Source of the DNA: an uncultured Acidobacteriia bacterium
GTDB lineage: Bacteria > Acidobacteriota > Terriglobia > Bryobacterales > Bryobacteraceae
DNA: 32,966 nt
Assembly: GCA_903925975.1 (NCBI GenBank)
Contig: CAIYHG010000198.1
Span: 1-32,966, forward strand
Direction: 5' to 3'
In this document: positions 1 to 8,038 of the stretch, piece by piece
Layout: every line of letters starts with the position of its first letter
Numbering within the stretch: the first letter of the stretch is position 1
Program-made: the position numbers and the translations under genes
The notes under the pieces: generated by a model
What the model was told of the DNA's origin: nothing
The model's database searches: none
What the model saw: only the letters and a program-made list of their open reading frames with translations

Positions 1-16
1 TGAGCGTGGGATCGAA

Positions 17-50
17 CAGATCGGGGCAGGCCGGCGCCTGCCCCGATCTG
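17..50 (-). terminator. Hairpin terminator candidate downstream of clpP
   Basis: A perfect 14-bp inverted repeat (17-30 with 37-50) encloses a 6-nt loop, ten bases past the clpP stop codon on the minus strand. The stem is GC-rich, but the bases that follow on the minus strand start TTCG and do not form a real U-tract. It is therefore either a weak intrinsic terminator or an mRNA 3'-end stabiliser. The structure is plainly visible; its role is inferred from position. Confidence 0.6.
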
Positions 51-59
51 GAAACTCTA

Positions 60-680
60 CTAGCCTTTGATGGGGACCGGCGCCAGATCGCGGCTGGTGA
101 TCACGCGGTCGATCATTCCGTATACCACCGCTTGGTCGGGCTCCATAATGTAGTCGCGGTCCACGTCTTTGGCGACGCGATCTATCGGCTGCCCGGTGGC
201 GTCGGCGAGCATGGAATTCAGAATCTCGCGCATGCGCAGAATCTCGCGGGCGTAGATATCGATATCCGCTGCCTGCCCGGCCAGACCCTGCATCGAGGGC
301 TGGTGAATCATGATCCGGGAGTTGGGCAGGCTGAATCGCTTGCCTTTGGCGCCCTTGGCGAGAAGCACGGCCGCCATCGAGGCTGCCTGACCCACGCAGA
401 TGGTCACGATGTCGGGCCGGATGAACGCCATGGTATCCAGGATGGCCAGGCCGGCCGTGATCGACCCGCCCGGCGAATTAATGTAAATCGAAATATCTTT
501 TTCCGGATCCTCGGCCTCAAGGAACAACAATTGTGCAATGATCAGGTTCGCCACCTGGTCGTCAATCGGCGTTCCTAGGAAAATAATGTTTTCTTTCAGA
601 AGCCGGGAATAGATATCGTATGCTCGTTCCCCTCTGGAGGTTTGTTCAACCACCATGGGTACGAGGACTGAGTGTCCCAT
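60..680 (-). CDS. clpP: ATP-dependent Clp protease proteolytic subunit ClpP
   Basis: This is the barrel-forming serine peptidase subunit that degrades proteins fed to it by Clp ATPases in the cytoplasm. The sequence is a near-textbook Clp[21 protein letters not shown] at the processed N-terminus, then [12 protein letters not shown], the nucleophile in GQAASM (Ser101), the catalytic His in MIHQP (His126), and the Asp in DVDRDYIM (Asp176), numbered from the chosen start. The 206-residue length is normal. The frame stays open 27 codons further upstream, but that would overlap the preceding gene; a CGGAGGG ribosome site just before 680 fixes the start at one of two adjacent ATGs (680 or 683). The usual partner clpX is not downstream within the window. 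Instead clpP follows an Rrf2-type regulator by 28 nt on the same strand, which suggests co-transcription. Identification is secure. Confidence 0.97.
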   Translation of the reverse strand: MGHSVLVPMVVEQTSRGERAYDIYSRLLKENIIFLGTPIDDQVANLIIAQLLFLEAEDPEKDISIYINSPGGSITAGLAILDTMAFIRPDIVTICVGQAASMAAVLLAKGAKGKRFSLPNSRIMIHQPSMQGLAGQAADIDIYAREILRMREILNSMLADATGQPIDRVAKDVDRDYIMEPDQAVVYGMIDRVITSRDLAPVPIKG

Positions 681-708
681 CATCCCTCCGGATTGCAGTG
701 TAACTGAA

Positions 709-1182
709 TTAAGCTCGCTTGGCGGCGGCGCGTTTGGCTTTGCGCTGCTTGCTGGCGGCAAGCGACTTTTTCTTCACTTCGAGCGCTTTCGCCAGGTCGG
801 CGATCGTATTCCGCCCCAAGTAATCCATGATACGCGAGCGAAGGGCAATCCAGCTATCGTGCATCGAGCACGGCATGTCGTCGGAGCACTCGGAGAGTCC
901 GCTGGCGCACTGTTGATACGGAGCCAGTCCATCCAGGGCTTCCACGATGTCCAGCAGGCGGATGTCCTTGGCGTCTATCCGCAGCGCGAATCCACCCGTG
1001 GGGCCTTTGCTCGAACGCAACAGGCCTTTACGCGCCAGTTGCTGCAGGATCTTCGCCAGGAAATGCGCCGGAATATCCTCCTGCTCGGCGATATTCTTCA
1101 CCATGGCGTACTTGCCTTCGGGCACCTGGGCCAGATGCACAAATGCGCGAATCGCGTACTCGGCCGATCGAGAATAGATCAT
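709..1182 (-). CDS. Rrf2-family transcriptional regulator, probable Fe-S sensor
   Basis: This is a 157-residue winged-helix DNA-binding protein of the IscR/NsrR/Rrf2 family. The N-terminus [19 protein letters not shown] and the wing segment [14 protein letters not shown] are family hallmarks. In the effector region three cysteines occur as C-x6-C-x5-C (QQC...SEC...MPC) followed by MHDSW. Family members with this arrangement commonly bind a [2Fe-2S] or [4Fe-4S] cluster and sense iron-sulfur status, nitric oxide or redox stress. A Lys/Arg/Ala-rich tail follows. The gene is first in a likely two-gene unit with clpP. Its start has a good AAGGGGG ribosome site. A short inverted repeat in its own promoter fits autoregulation. 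The ligand and targets cannot be read from sequence. Confidence 0.93.
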   Translation of the reverse strand: MIYSRSAEYAIRAFVHLAQVPEGKYAMVKNIAEQEDIPAHFLAKILQQLARKGLLRSSKGPTGGFALRIDAKDIRLLDIVEALDGLAPYQQCASGLSECSDDMPCSMHDSWIALRSRIMDYLGRNTIADLAKALEVKKKSLAASKQRKAKRAAAKRA

Positions 1183-1203
1183 CCTGCTTCCCCCTTATTT
1201 TGG

Positions 1204-1248
1204 AGTAAGTTACTTCGTTATCTTAAAATTGTTTCCCAAACCAAGCAA
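1204..1248 (-). promoter_or_regulatory. Candidate promoter and operator of the rrf2-clpP unit
   Basis: On the minus strand a TTGCTT -35 (1243-1248) and a TAAGAT -10 (1220-1225) are separated by exactly 17 nt. Immediately downstream, over the expected transcription start, lies the inverted repeat AGTAAcTTACT (1204-1214 on the plus strand). Its position would let a bound dimer block initiation, as expected for an autorepressing Rrf2 protein. The -35 is a poor match, so this is a suggestion only. Confidence 0.35.
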
Positions 1249-1433
1249 GCTCATTGTGTCCGAAAGCACTCAGTTCGCCGATGGACTGCTTGTGATCGCT
1301 GGTTCGGCCGGACTCCGGGAGCATTCGGACCCGGAATGCCTGTTTCTCTCCGGTAGACGCTCGGCGCTGAAAGAAGGATGCACAATTTCGGAGTCGAGCC
1401 CGTCCTGCGATCATAGACGTAGGAGAATCCAGA

Positions 1434-2141
1434 ATGCGAACGTACATATTTCGGGCGCTTACGGTCTTTTGGGCGGTTTCCGTCTGGGCTCAGACCGACT
1501 CACCTTTGCCTCGCGTTGCCCAACCCGCGGTGGTTGCGACGGGCGAGGCCGTGGTGTACGCCAAGCCCGACCTGGCGCGGATACATGTCGGCGTTACCAC
1601 TCAGGCAGCCACGGCGCAGGCGGCGTCGTCGCAGAACGCGGTTCAATCGCAGGCCGTGCTGGAGAGGGTTCGGTCGCTTCTGGGCCCCAAGGCGGATATT
1701 CGGACCTCAGGCTACAGCCTGTCTCCGAATTACCAATACCCGAAGCCGGGTGGTCAGCCCATCATCGCCGGCTACACGGCGAACAACACGGTAGAGGTAA
1801 GCACCGAAGATCTGGCCGGGGTTGGTAAGCTGATCGACGCGGTATCGCAGGCGGGCGCCACCAACATCCGGCAGCTGGAATTCACGCTGAAGGATGAAAA
1901 GGCGGCCCGGACCGAAGCTTTGCGGCTGGCGGCTCTCGATGCGCGCTCGAATGCCGCCGCGATGGCCGCGGCGCTGGGAGCCAAGATAGGGAAAGTGCTG
2001 GGCCTTCAGCAGAGCGGCGCCGCGCCGATCCAACCCATGATGCGCATGGCGATGGCTGCCGATATGGCCGCGTCCACGCCGATTCAGGAAGGGCGGATCG
2101 AAGTCCGCGCCGCCGTCACCCTTACGCTGGCGCTGGAATAA
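1434..2141 (+). CDS. Secreted SIMPL-domain (DUF541) protein
   Basis: This is a 235-residue exported protein. A signal peptide (MRTYIFRALTVFWAVSVWAQ) is followed by the SIMPL/DUF541 fold known from BP26/OMP28-like periplasmic proteins. Visible landmarks are VVATGEAVVYAKPDLARIHVGV near the mature N-terminus, SGYSLSPNYQY, the beta-hairpin PIIAGYTANNTVEVST, and the Ala-rich helix ARTEALRLAALDARSNAAAMA. The family is periplasmic or outer-membrane associated, and its biochemical role is poorly known. AGGAG lies 8 nt before the ATG. It stands alone on its strand, with rrf2 diverging on the left and a VWFA gene converging on the right. Confidence 0.9.
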   Translation: MRTYIFRALTVFWAVSVWAQTDSPLPRVAQPAVVATGEAVVYAKPDLARIHVGVTTQAATAQAASSQNAVQSQAVLERVRSLLGPKADIRTSGYSLSPNYQYPKPGGQPIIAGYTANNTVEVSTEDLAGVGKLIDAVSQAGATNIRQLEFTLKDEKAARTEALRLAALDARSNAAAMAAALGAKIGKVLGLQQSGAAPIQPMMRMAMAADMAASTPIQEGRIEVRAAVTLTLALE

Positions 2142-2178
2142 AAAAACCGGAAGCCACGTGCACGGTCGCGGCTTCCGG
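2142..2178 (-). terminator. Rho-independent terminator of the TonB receptor/VWFA unit
   Basis: CCGGAAGCC (2147-2155) pairs perfectly with GGCTTCCGG (2170-2178). Read on the minus strand, the stem is followed directly by a run of T residues (complement of the A-run at 2140-2146). It lies 30 nt beyond the stop of the minus-strand VWFA gene. The plus-strand gene ending at 2141 has no T-run after the stem, so the element serves the minus strand. Confidence 0.8.
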
Positions 2179-2208
2179 GAATGACGCGTCGGTCGATGCT
2201 TGCGATCT

Positions 2209-4344
2209 TTACTGCAACAGGATTACCGGCGCCCGCCAGAAGGCGAACCTTTGTGCAGAGGGGTCCAGTACGGTCACTTGACAGGTGTAACGGCCCGGCT
2301 CCAGTTTGCTCAGCGGCAGACTGAAACGCACCGGCACTGATTTCGTAAGAGGATTCAAGCCTTCGGTTACGTGCAACGGCTCGGTTTCGAAGGCCTTCAC
2401 TTTTCCTCGATAGAACGTGAGCCCGGCCACGATTGGCCGCGTGGTTGAGGCGTCAGGCTCGTAGGCTTCCAAGAAGACGTACATCTCCTGGTCCCTACGG
2501 AAGACCCGCGTGACGCTGGGAATGATCTTCTCCCCAGCTACAACCAGAGGATTGAAATTGAATAGGCGCCTGTTGACGCCCGCGCCGCCGACGGCATTCT
2601 CGATCTTCTCCTGCTGGTTCGACAGAATGACGGAACTAATGGGCAGGTAGTTCGGCTCGCTGGTCAGGTCGGGGACAACGAACTTGGTCTCAAAGGTTCC
2701 TATCTTGCCGGTTTCGTTTTCACGCGTCAGGAACTTGATGGTGTAGGAGCCGGGCTCAAGCGTGAAGCCTACGTCATAGGCGAGCGTCCGCTTCTCCAAT
2801 TGCGCCGCCGTCTCGTCCTTCAGTTTCACGGTGATGAAATCCCGAACGGTGCCGGCGAGGGCGCCCTTGGCGTCGCGAACCTGCCCGATGAAATCAAGTC
2901 GCGTGCTCTGTGAGCCGCCCCGCTTCGCCAACTCTATATCCGAGCCTGGCAGTTTCACGGAAACCGGCACGTAGTAACGGTCTTTCGCCTGGCGGAAATA
3001 GTCGATTTCCATGGCCAGCGAAAGGTCCGTAATCGGGTCGCCGAGCATGATCGCTTCCTGCAACTGCCGTTCGCGATCGGACGAGGTGAACTGCTTAAAC
3101 TCCTTGGAGGCGAAGTAGCCGGTCCTGTAGTCCAGTTTGGCGGTGAGGTTGCTGTTGATCTGAACTTTGATGCGGCGGTACTTTCCGTCCAGGGCTGTGT
3201 TCGGGCTGTAATAGCCCAGGATGTAGTAGCTGGCGATATCCTTCTGGGCCTGCACCACGCCGCCGGCCAAGTCGTTGGAGTCGAAGAACGCCTTGCCGCC
3301 GGTATCCGCCGCAAGGGCGTACATCGAATCCTGCGAGGCTTGCATGTTGCCGGCCATCGCGCGGCCCGCGCCGCCGTTGAAGTTGCCCCGTCCGCCCGCC
3401 GATCCGCGGCTGGCGTTGCCCGCCGGGGCGGTTGCCACCAGGCCGCGCGCATCCACCGGGTAGATGGACACGTTGCTGCGCAGGGCGGAGTTGATGGTGG
3501 CGCGCAATTGGGCGTCGTTATCGATGCCGTTTCGGGTGATGCCGCTGGCGAAATAGACCAGCGCCTTCTTCTCCGGAAGGCTGGAGAGCATCTTGACGGC
3601 ATTTTCCAGGGCCGTCAACTGGCGGTCCGTGTTGAAAATATTGAACTCGGAATCGTCCGCGGTGTAGGCCGCGGCCGTATCCTCTGCGCTATCGTCGCTC
3701 ACGGTATTGGCCATCTCGCTGGCCTCGCCAGCAACCAGTTTGTGAATAACGGAATTCAGCGCTTCGCGGTCCGAGGTGAAATCCTGCAACACCTTCAACT
3801 CGCCCGCGTAGCTCAGGATCGCCACCACGTCCGATGGCGTCATCTGCGTGCTTAGAAACTTGAGCGCGGCGCTCTGGGCGCGAATCTGGTCGTCCGTCGG
3901 CATTCCCTGAAAATCGAAGTACAGCGCCAGCAGCCTGCGGTTGGGGTACTTGATCTCTCCAGGCCGGGCGGGAGTGATCGTCGGCGCGACTGCGGCAGTC
4001 GCCGGCGGCATGGTGGCGGCTCCAGAGGCGGCACGCTGCGCCGGCGCAGGCGCAAGCTGGGGCGCCGCTTCATCTTCCAGGCGCTGATACTCGAAAACCT
4101 TGACCTCCTGCGGCTTGCCATCCTCGGTGACCGTAAAGTCGGACGCCTTAAGATTCTCGATGGGCTTTCCGTCCTTGTCCTTGGCGCCGACGTTGACAAC
4201 CACCAACTGCGTCGTGGCCTGGAATGTGTAGGACTGCTTCGCCAAAGGCGCGTTCTGCTGCTGGGGCGGACGCGCCGGTTGCTGTGCGTACGCCGCAAGA
4301 ATATACGCCGCGAGGGCGGTGACGATCCATTTGCTGGTTTTCAT
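2209..4344 (-). CDS. Secreted VWFA-related acidobacterial-domain protein
   Basis: This 711-residue exported protein has a signal peptide (about 1-20, cleaved near AAYAQQ). A beta-rich module follows (YTFQATTQLVVVNVGAKDKD through FTVTEDGKPQEVKVFEY, about 39-86), then a Pro/Ala linker, then a von Willebrand A-like domain (about 130-365). This is the layout of the VWFA-related proteins greatly expanded in Acidobacteriota. The VWA landmarks LPEKKALVYFASGITRNG and SIYPVDARGL are clear. The usual MIDAS signature DxSxS is replaced by DFQGM (residues 144-148), so normal metal binding is doubtful. The C-terminal half is beta-rich and unassigned. The gene starts 2 nt after the stop of the TonB receptor with only a weak ribosome site, so translational coupling and a joint role at the cell surface are likely. 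The ligand is unknown. Confidence 0.9.
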   Translation of the reverse strand: MKTSKWIVTALAAYILAAYAQQPARPPQQQNAPLAKQSYTFQATTQLVVVNVGAKDKDGKPIENLKASDFTVTEDGKPQEVKVFEYQRLEDEAAPQLAPAPAQRAASGAATMPPATAAVAPTITPARPGEIKYPNRRLLALYFDFQGMPTDDQIRAQSAALKFLSTQMTPSDVVAILSYAGELKVLQDFTSDREALNSVIHKLVAGEASEMANTVSDDSAEDTAAAYTADDSEFNIFNTDRQLTALENAVKMLSSLPEKKALVYFASGITRNGIDNDAQLRATINSALRSNVSIYPVDARGLVATAPAGNASRGSAGGRGNFNGGAGRAMAGNMQASQDSMYALAADTGGKAFFDSNDLAGGVVQAQKDIASYYILGYYSPNTALDGKYRRIKVQINSNLTAKLDYRTGYFASKEFKQFTSSDRERQLQEAIMLGDPITDLSLAMEIDYFRQAKDRYYVPVSVKLPGSDIELAKRGGSQSTRLDFIGQVRDAKGALAGTVRDFITVKLKDETAAQLEKRTLAYDVGFTLEPGSYTIKFLTRENETGKIGTFETKFVVPDLTSEPNYLPISSVILSNQQEKIENAVGGAGVNRRLFNFNPLVVAGEKIIPSVTRVFRRDQEMYVFLEAYEPDASTTRPIVAGLTFYRGKVKAFETEPLHVTEGLNPLTKSVPVRFSLPLSKLEPGRYTCQVTVLDPSAQRFAFWRAPVILLQ

Positions 4345-4346
4345 CG

Positions 4347-7300
4347 TTAGAACCTGAAACGAAGACTGGCGGTTACCGATCGCATTGCGTTCACTCCGGT
4401 CGGATGGCCGAAAGTGGTTGTGTTCAGCGCCGTGTTCCAGCGCGTGATCACGACCGTGTTCAGCGCGTTGTTGGCGCGAAGTTGGAGGTCCACCGAGTGC
4501 CTCTCTCCAATACGGAAGACCCTACCCGCCGAAGCGTTCAGGCTGGGGACGATCGGTCCGGGAATCGTGTTGCGCCCGGCATTTCCCCAAGTCCCGGCCG
4601 CCGGCGTGGTGAAGGCGGCGGCATTGAGAATCGTTCCGCCTGAAACCGGCGATATCGAAACTCCGGTGGCCTGCGCGCGCAGAGTCTGCGAGAGGGCGCC
4701 CGACGAGGTCTGGTTGCCGCCCAGCGTCGCGGTCATGGGACTGCTGCTGCGCACCTGAATCTGGCTGGTGATGGTCCAATCCTTCAGCAGTTGGCCTTTC
4801 CAGCCCTGCACCAACCCTCCGCCCCGGCGGCCTTGCCCGGTGCTGAAAGAGAAATTGATGCCGAGCGAGTGCCGTTGATCGAAGCTGGAGAGGCCGCGCT
4901 CGGCGCTCAGGTCGAGCCAGTTCTGCGCCGTGGCCGCCGCGCCCGGACCGCCCGCGCCGCCGCTATCGATTGACTTCGAGAAGACGTAGTTTGCGCTTGC
5001 GGTCAGACCGCCGCGGAACCGGCGCGTCAACATGACAGATGCCGCGTTGTAGATAGAGTTGCCGCCGTTGGTCTGGTAGACGTAGCCGGAGGGATACGGC
5101 GCCGCGGCGGCATTCGGCGGCGTCACCCAGGGGAGAAACTCGCGGTCGAGGCCGGTTCCTTTCGACCCCTGATAGCTGAGCGAGGTTTGGAACGAATACG
5201 GAAGGTTCTGTTGAATCGCAAAATTCCACTGGTGCACGTAGCCGATGTGGTAGTTCGGATCGAGCGCGTACGTGTTCTGCGAGATGGCAGAGTTGACGTT
5301 CGCGGAACTAGTGAACGCGTTCGCAATTCTGAGTAGAGGGCTGTTCTTGATATTCAGGCTGACGGCCGAAGCCAGCGGCGGCTGTTGGGCCATCTGGTTG
5401 GTGATCTGGCTGAAAGCCGAGCTGTTGAAATAGATTCCGTACCCGGCGCGCAATACCGTGGACAGCTTCGCGCTGGGCCGCCACGCAATGCCGATCCGCG
5501 GCGAGAAGTTATTCCAGTCGGGTTTGACGAACCCGGCGGTATACGCCTTACCGGTGGCGGGGTTGACGCTTCCCGCCTGCACGGCCGTGATCGCGGTGAA
5601 GTTGGGAGCGATCTGCAAATTGATCAGCCGGTTGTACTTTTCGGTCATAGGCGCCTGGTATTCCCAACGCAAACCCAGGTTCAAAGAGAGGCGGGCGTTC
5701 ATGCGCCAGTCGTCCTGAATGAAGGCGTCATACATTGACCCGCGGAAGTACAAAGCCGAGGTCCCGTAGCGCACGGAAGCCGTGTCCGGAACGCCTAGCA
5801 GGAAATCCGCCAGATCGTATCCCGTGCCGGTCACGGCGGCGCCGCTCGCGATCAGGCTGGTGGCGTATCCGTTGAACCCGAACGAACCTCGCCCGTTCGA
5901 ATCCGAATAGCGATTGATCTGCTGCCGCCGGAAATCGCCACCCATCGACATGTTGTGCGATCCGCGCACCCACATCAGGCTGGCGGTGAGCGAAGAGGTC
6001 TGCGAACGGTTCAGTGACGCCGCGGCGTCGGACATGTTCGCGTAATTCGAGAAACTAAGGCTGGGCGGTCCCCAATTCAGCGGGTCGGTCGATACGCCGC
6101 CTATGCCCAGTTCGCCCGCGATGTTCCTTCCGAGCGAAGCAAAATAGGGCGTCGTAAGGGTCCGGTTGCGGCTGAAAGTGAAGTTCAGGTTGCCGACAAG
6201 GCGGGCCGCGAAGTTGTGCGCGTATGTCGCATTCGCATTGATGCCGCGGCCGGTTGTCGCGTCCGTGAACCCGAACATATTCGAGCTCGTGCTGTTGTTT
6301 CCGGAATAGCCGATGCCTCCGCCGATCCGGTTCTTCGAGTTCAGAGTCTGGTTCACGCGTGCATTGACGGTGTTGGAGTTTCGGAAACTCGTAACCGGCA
6401 ATTGGTAATTCTGCGTGGAGCCGGGAAGGTTTGCGTGCGGATAGTAGGCCAGCAGAGCCTTGGCAATCGGGCTGATAAGGCCAACGGGAATGATGTTGCC
6501 CTGGAAAGGCGCGCCCGTTGCCGGGTCATAAATGACCTGGCTCGATTGGGAGAAATTGCCCAGCCGTTCGAGGTCGGTCGGAACCGTAGTGAGATTGCCG
6601 GCCGAACCGTTCCGCGAGCGCGTCACGCCTATGTTCAAGGTGAACTGGCCGGTTCGCCCGTCGAGCAGTTTCGGAATAATCAGCGGCCCGCCGATAGAGA
6701 CGTTGACGCCGGTGTTGTTCGAGTAGGGCTTCAGAATGTTCTGCCCGGTGAGCGAATACTCACGGGCATTCAACACGGAGTTGGCTTCATTGATAGCCAG
6801 GTTGCCGGTGTACATCATACGCGGGTCCCGGCGGTTGTTTCCGAAAGCACGGGCGTTGTTCATACCCGCCCACGCCGGGCCGCGTCCGGCTTGCGCGCCT
6901 CCGCGACCGCCTGCCGCGCCGCCTGCCGCGCCCCCGCGTCCGCCACCTGCCCCGCCGGCCATCGCGCCGCCACGTCCGCCAGCCATTCCAGGCCCGCCGC
7001 CTCCGGGGCCACCGCCTCCAGGGCCGCCAGCGGCCGGTGCGCCGCCTTGGGCTCCCATCGCCTGGCCATCGGTCTGAGCGCCGGGCATCATCGCTCCCTC
7101 ACCCTCACCCCGGCCGCCCATGCCCATCATGTCGGGACCGCCCATCATGCCGCGCCCGCCGAAGTTGCCCCAGTCGTTCTGTCCAGGCAGGCCGAGCGCG
7201 CTGCTCTGGCTGCCCTGGACTACGTAGGACTCGTTGGCGCTAGGAGACAGTTCCGCGTTCGCCTCGGCCGTGATCATGCCTTCCTGCCCAAATAGCGATG

Positions 7301-7907
7301 TGTCCGCCGATTGCGTTACGTCCAACTGCTGGTATCTGGTCGCCTGAGGCTGCGCAGCTGCGTTTGCCTGCCGGCCACCCGCGGCTCGGGCTGTTTGGGG
7401 ATTGGCAGTCGCCGCCGGTCCGCCGCGTCCGCCCGGCGTAGCGGGTGATGCTGCGGCCGTCTGTGGAGGTTGTGCCGCAGGGCGCTGCGTGGCCGCCGCT
7501 CGCTCGGGCGCCGGAGCGCGTTCCGCCGCCGGAGCCGGCGCATTCCCGCGATTCGCGATAGCGGGTTGGGCCGATGCCGGCGCTTCGAGCTTGAGATCCC
7601 ACTGGGGGCTCAGCGCGTCGGGGGCCACGCCGATGTCGCGGCTGGTCTTTTGAAATCCAAGCATTTCGACCTGGACGCTCCAAATGCCGTCAGGCAGATT
7701 GGGGAAGGCATACCCGCCCTGGTCGTCCGTGGTGGTGATCTGCTTCGCGTCACCCTGCGTAGCGGTAATCGTGGCGCCCGGGACGGGCAGACCTTTCGAT
7801 TTGACTACGCCGCGGTGTTCGGATGCCACCAATCCTGATACTGCCAGCAAGAGCAGTGCGTACTTGCCATAACGCGCGTAAATGCGCCGGAAGTGCTTCT
7901 GGGTCAC
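4347..7907 (-). CDS. Oar-like TonB-dependent receptor with carboxypeptidase-regulatory domain
   Basis: This is a 1186-residue outer-membrane protein. Residues 1-29 form a signal/anchor segment. Residues 30-108 form a carboxypeptidase regulatory-like Ig fold (VPGATITATQ, GGYAFPNLPDGIWSVQVEMLGF). Residues 110-190 are a Pro/Ala linker, and about 249-345 are extremely Gly-rich (GGPGGGGPGGGG and GGRGG units). From about 365 the protein matches the beta-barrel of acidobacterial TonB-dependent receptors (VNVSIGGPLIIPK, TVPTDLERLGNFSQ, FIQDDWRMNARLSLNLGLRWEY) and ends in the outer-membrane signal ASLRFRF. I could not recognise a normal plug domain; the Gly-rich stretch sits where one is expected. The start is a GTG without an evident Shine-Dalgarno, so the N-terminus is uncertain. 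It is the first gene of a unit with the VWFA protein. The likely role is high-affinity uptake or binding of an unknown, perhaps oligosaccharide, substrate. Confidence 0.9.
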   Translation of the reverse strand: MTQKHFRRIYARYGKYALLLLAVSGLVASEHRGVVKSKGLPVPGATITATQGDAKQITTTDDQGGYAFPNLPDGIWSVQVEMLGFQKTSRDIGVAPDALSPQWDLKLEAPASAQPAIANRGNAPAPAAERAPAPERAAATQRPAAQPPQTAAASPATPGGRGGPAATANPQTARAAGGRQANAAAQPQATRYQQLDVTQSADTSLFGQEGMITAEANAELSPSANESYVVQGSQSSALGLPGQNDWGNFGGRGMMGGPDMMGMGGRGEGEGAMMPGAQTDGQAMGAQGGAPAAGGPGGGGPGGGGPGMAGGRGGAMAGGAGGGRGGAAGGAAGGRGGAQAGRGPAWAGMNNARAFGNNRRDPRMMYTGNLAINEANSVLNAREYSLTGQNILKPYSNNTGVNVSIGGPLIIPKLLDGRTGQFTLNIGVTRSRNGSAGNLTTVPTDLERLGNFSQSSQVIYDPATGAPFQGNIIPVGLISPIAKALLAYYPHANLPGSTQNYQLPVTSFRNSNTVNARVNQTLNSKNRIGGGIGYSGNNSTSSNMFGFTDATTGRGINANATYAHNFAARLVGNLNFTFSRNRTLTTPYFASLGRNIAGELGIGGVSTDPLNWGPPSLSFSNYANMSDAAASLNRSQTSSLTASLMWVRGSHNMSMGGDFRRQQINRYSDSNGRGSFGFNGYATSLIASGAAVTGTGYDLADFLLGVPDTASVRYGTSALYFRGSMYDAFIQDDWRMNARLSLNLGLRWEYQAPMTEKYNRLINLQIAPNFTAITAVQAGSVNPATGKAYTAGFVKPDWNNFSPRIGIAWRPSAKLSTVLRAGYGIYFNSSAFSQITNQMAQQPPLASAVSLNIKNSPLLRIANAFTSSANVNSAISQNTYALDPNYHIGYVHQWNFAIQQNLPYSFQTSLSYQGSKGTGLDREFLPWVTPPNAAAAPYPSGYVYQTNGGNSIYNAASVMLTRRFRGGLTASANYVFSKSIDSGGAGGPGAAATAQNWLDLSAERGLSSFDQRHSLGINFSFSTGQGRRGGGLVQGWKGQLLKDWTITSQIQVRSSSPMTATLGGNQTSSGALSQTLRAQATGVSISPVSGGTILNAAAFTTPAAGTWGNAGRNTIPGPIVPSLNASAGRVFRIGERHSVDLQLRANNALNTVVITRWNTALNTTTFGHPTGVNAMRSVTASLRFRF

Positions 7908-7987
7908 AGCAAGAGGGCGCAGCGACGGCAGCAGAAGTTACGATAAGAAATGTAAAAAAGAAATTGGAACTTATTGAAACTAAGCAA

Positions 7988-8024
7988 GAAAAAGTACAAT
8001 TGGGGCCGCGTGGACAGCCCCAAT
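7988..8024 (-). terminator. Rho-independent terminator after the radical SAM gene
   Basis: ATTGGGGC (7999-8006) pairs perfectly with GCCCCAAT (8017-8024) around a 10-nt loop. On the minus strand the stem is followed by TGTACTTTTTCTT. It begins 15 nt after the radical SAM stop codon. It separates that gene from the TonB receptor downstream on the same strand, so the two are probably separate transcription units. The remaining 80 nt up to the receptor start is AT-rich and should hold its promoter, but no convincing -35/-10 pair could be chosen. Confidence 0.75.
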
Positions 8025-8038
8025 CGTAGGCGCTCTCG

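Noticed and set aside
6873-7163. Repeat-like DNA of GGC/GGT units
   Set aside because: It encodes the in-frame Gly-rich linker of the receptor; there are no regular spacers, so it is not CRISPR or a separate repeat element.
6216-7295. Long open frame on the plus strand opposite the TonB receptor
   Set aside because: It is the antisense shadow of a GC-rich, Gly/Ala-rich coding region, with His/Arg/Val-heavy composition and no motif or ribosome site.
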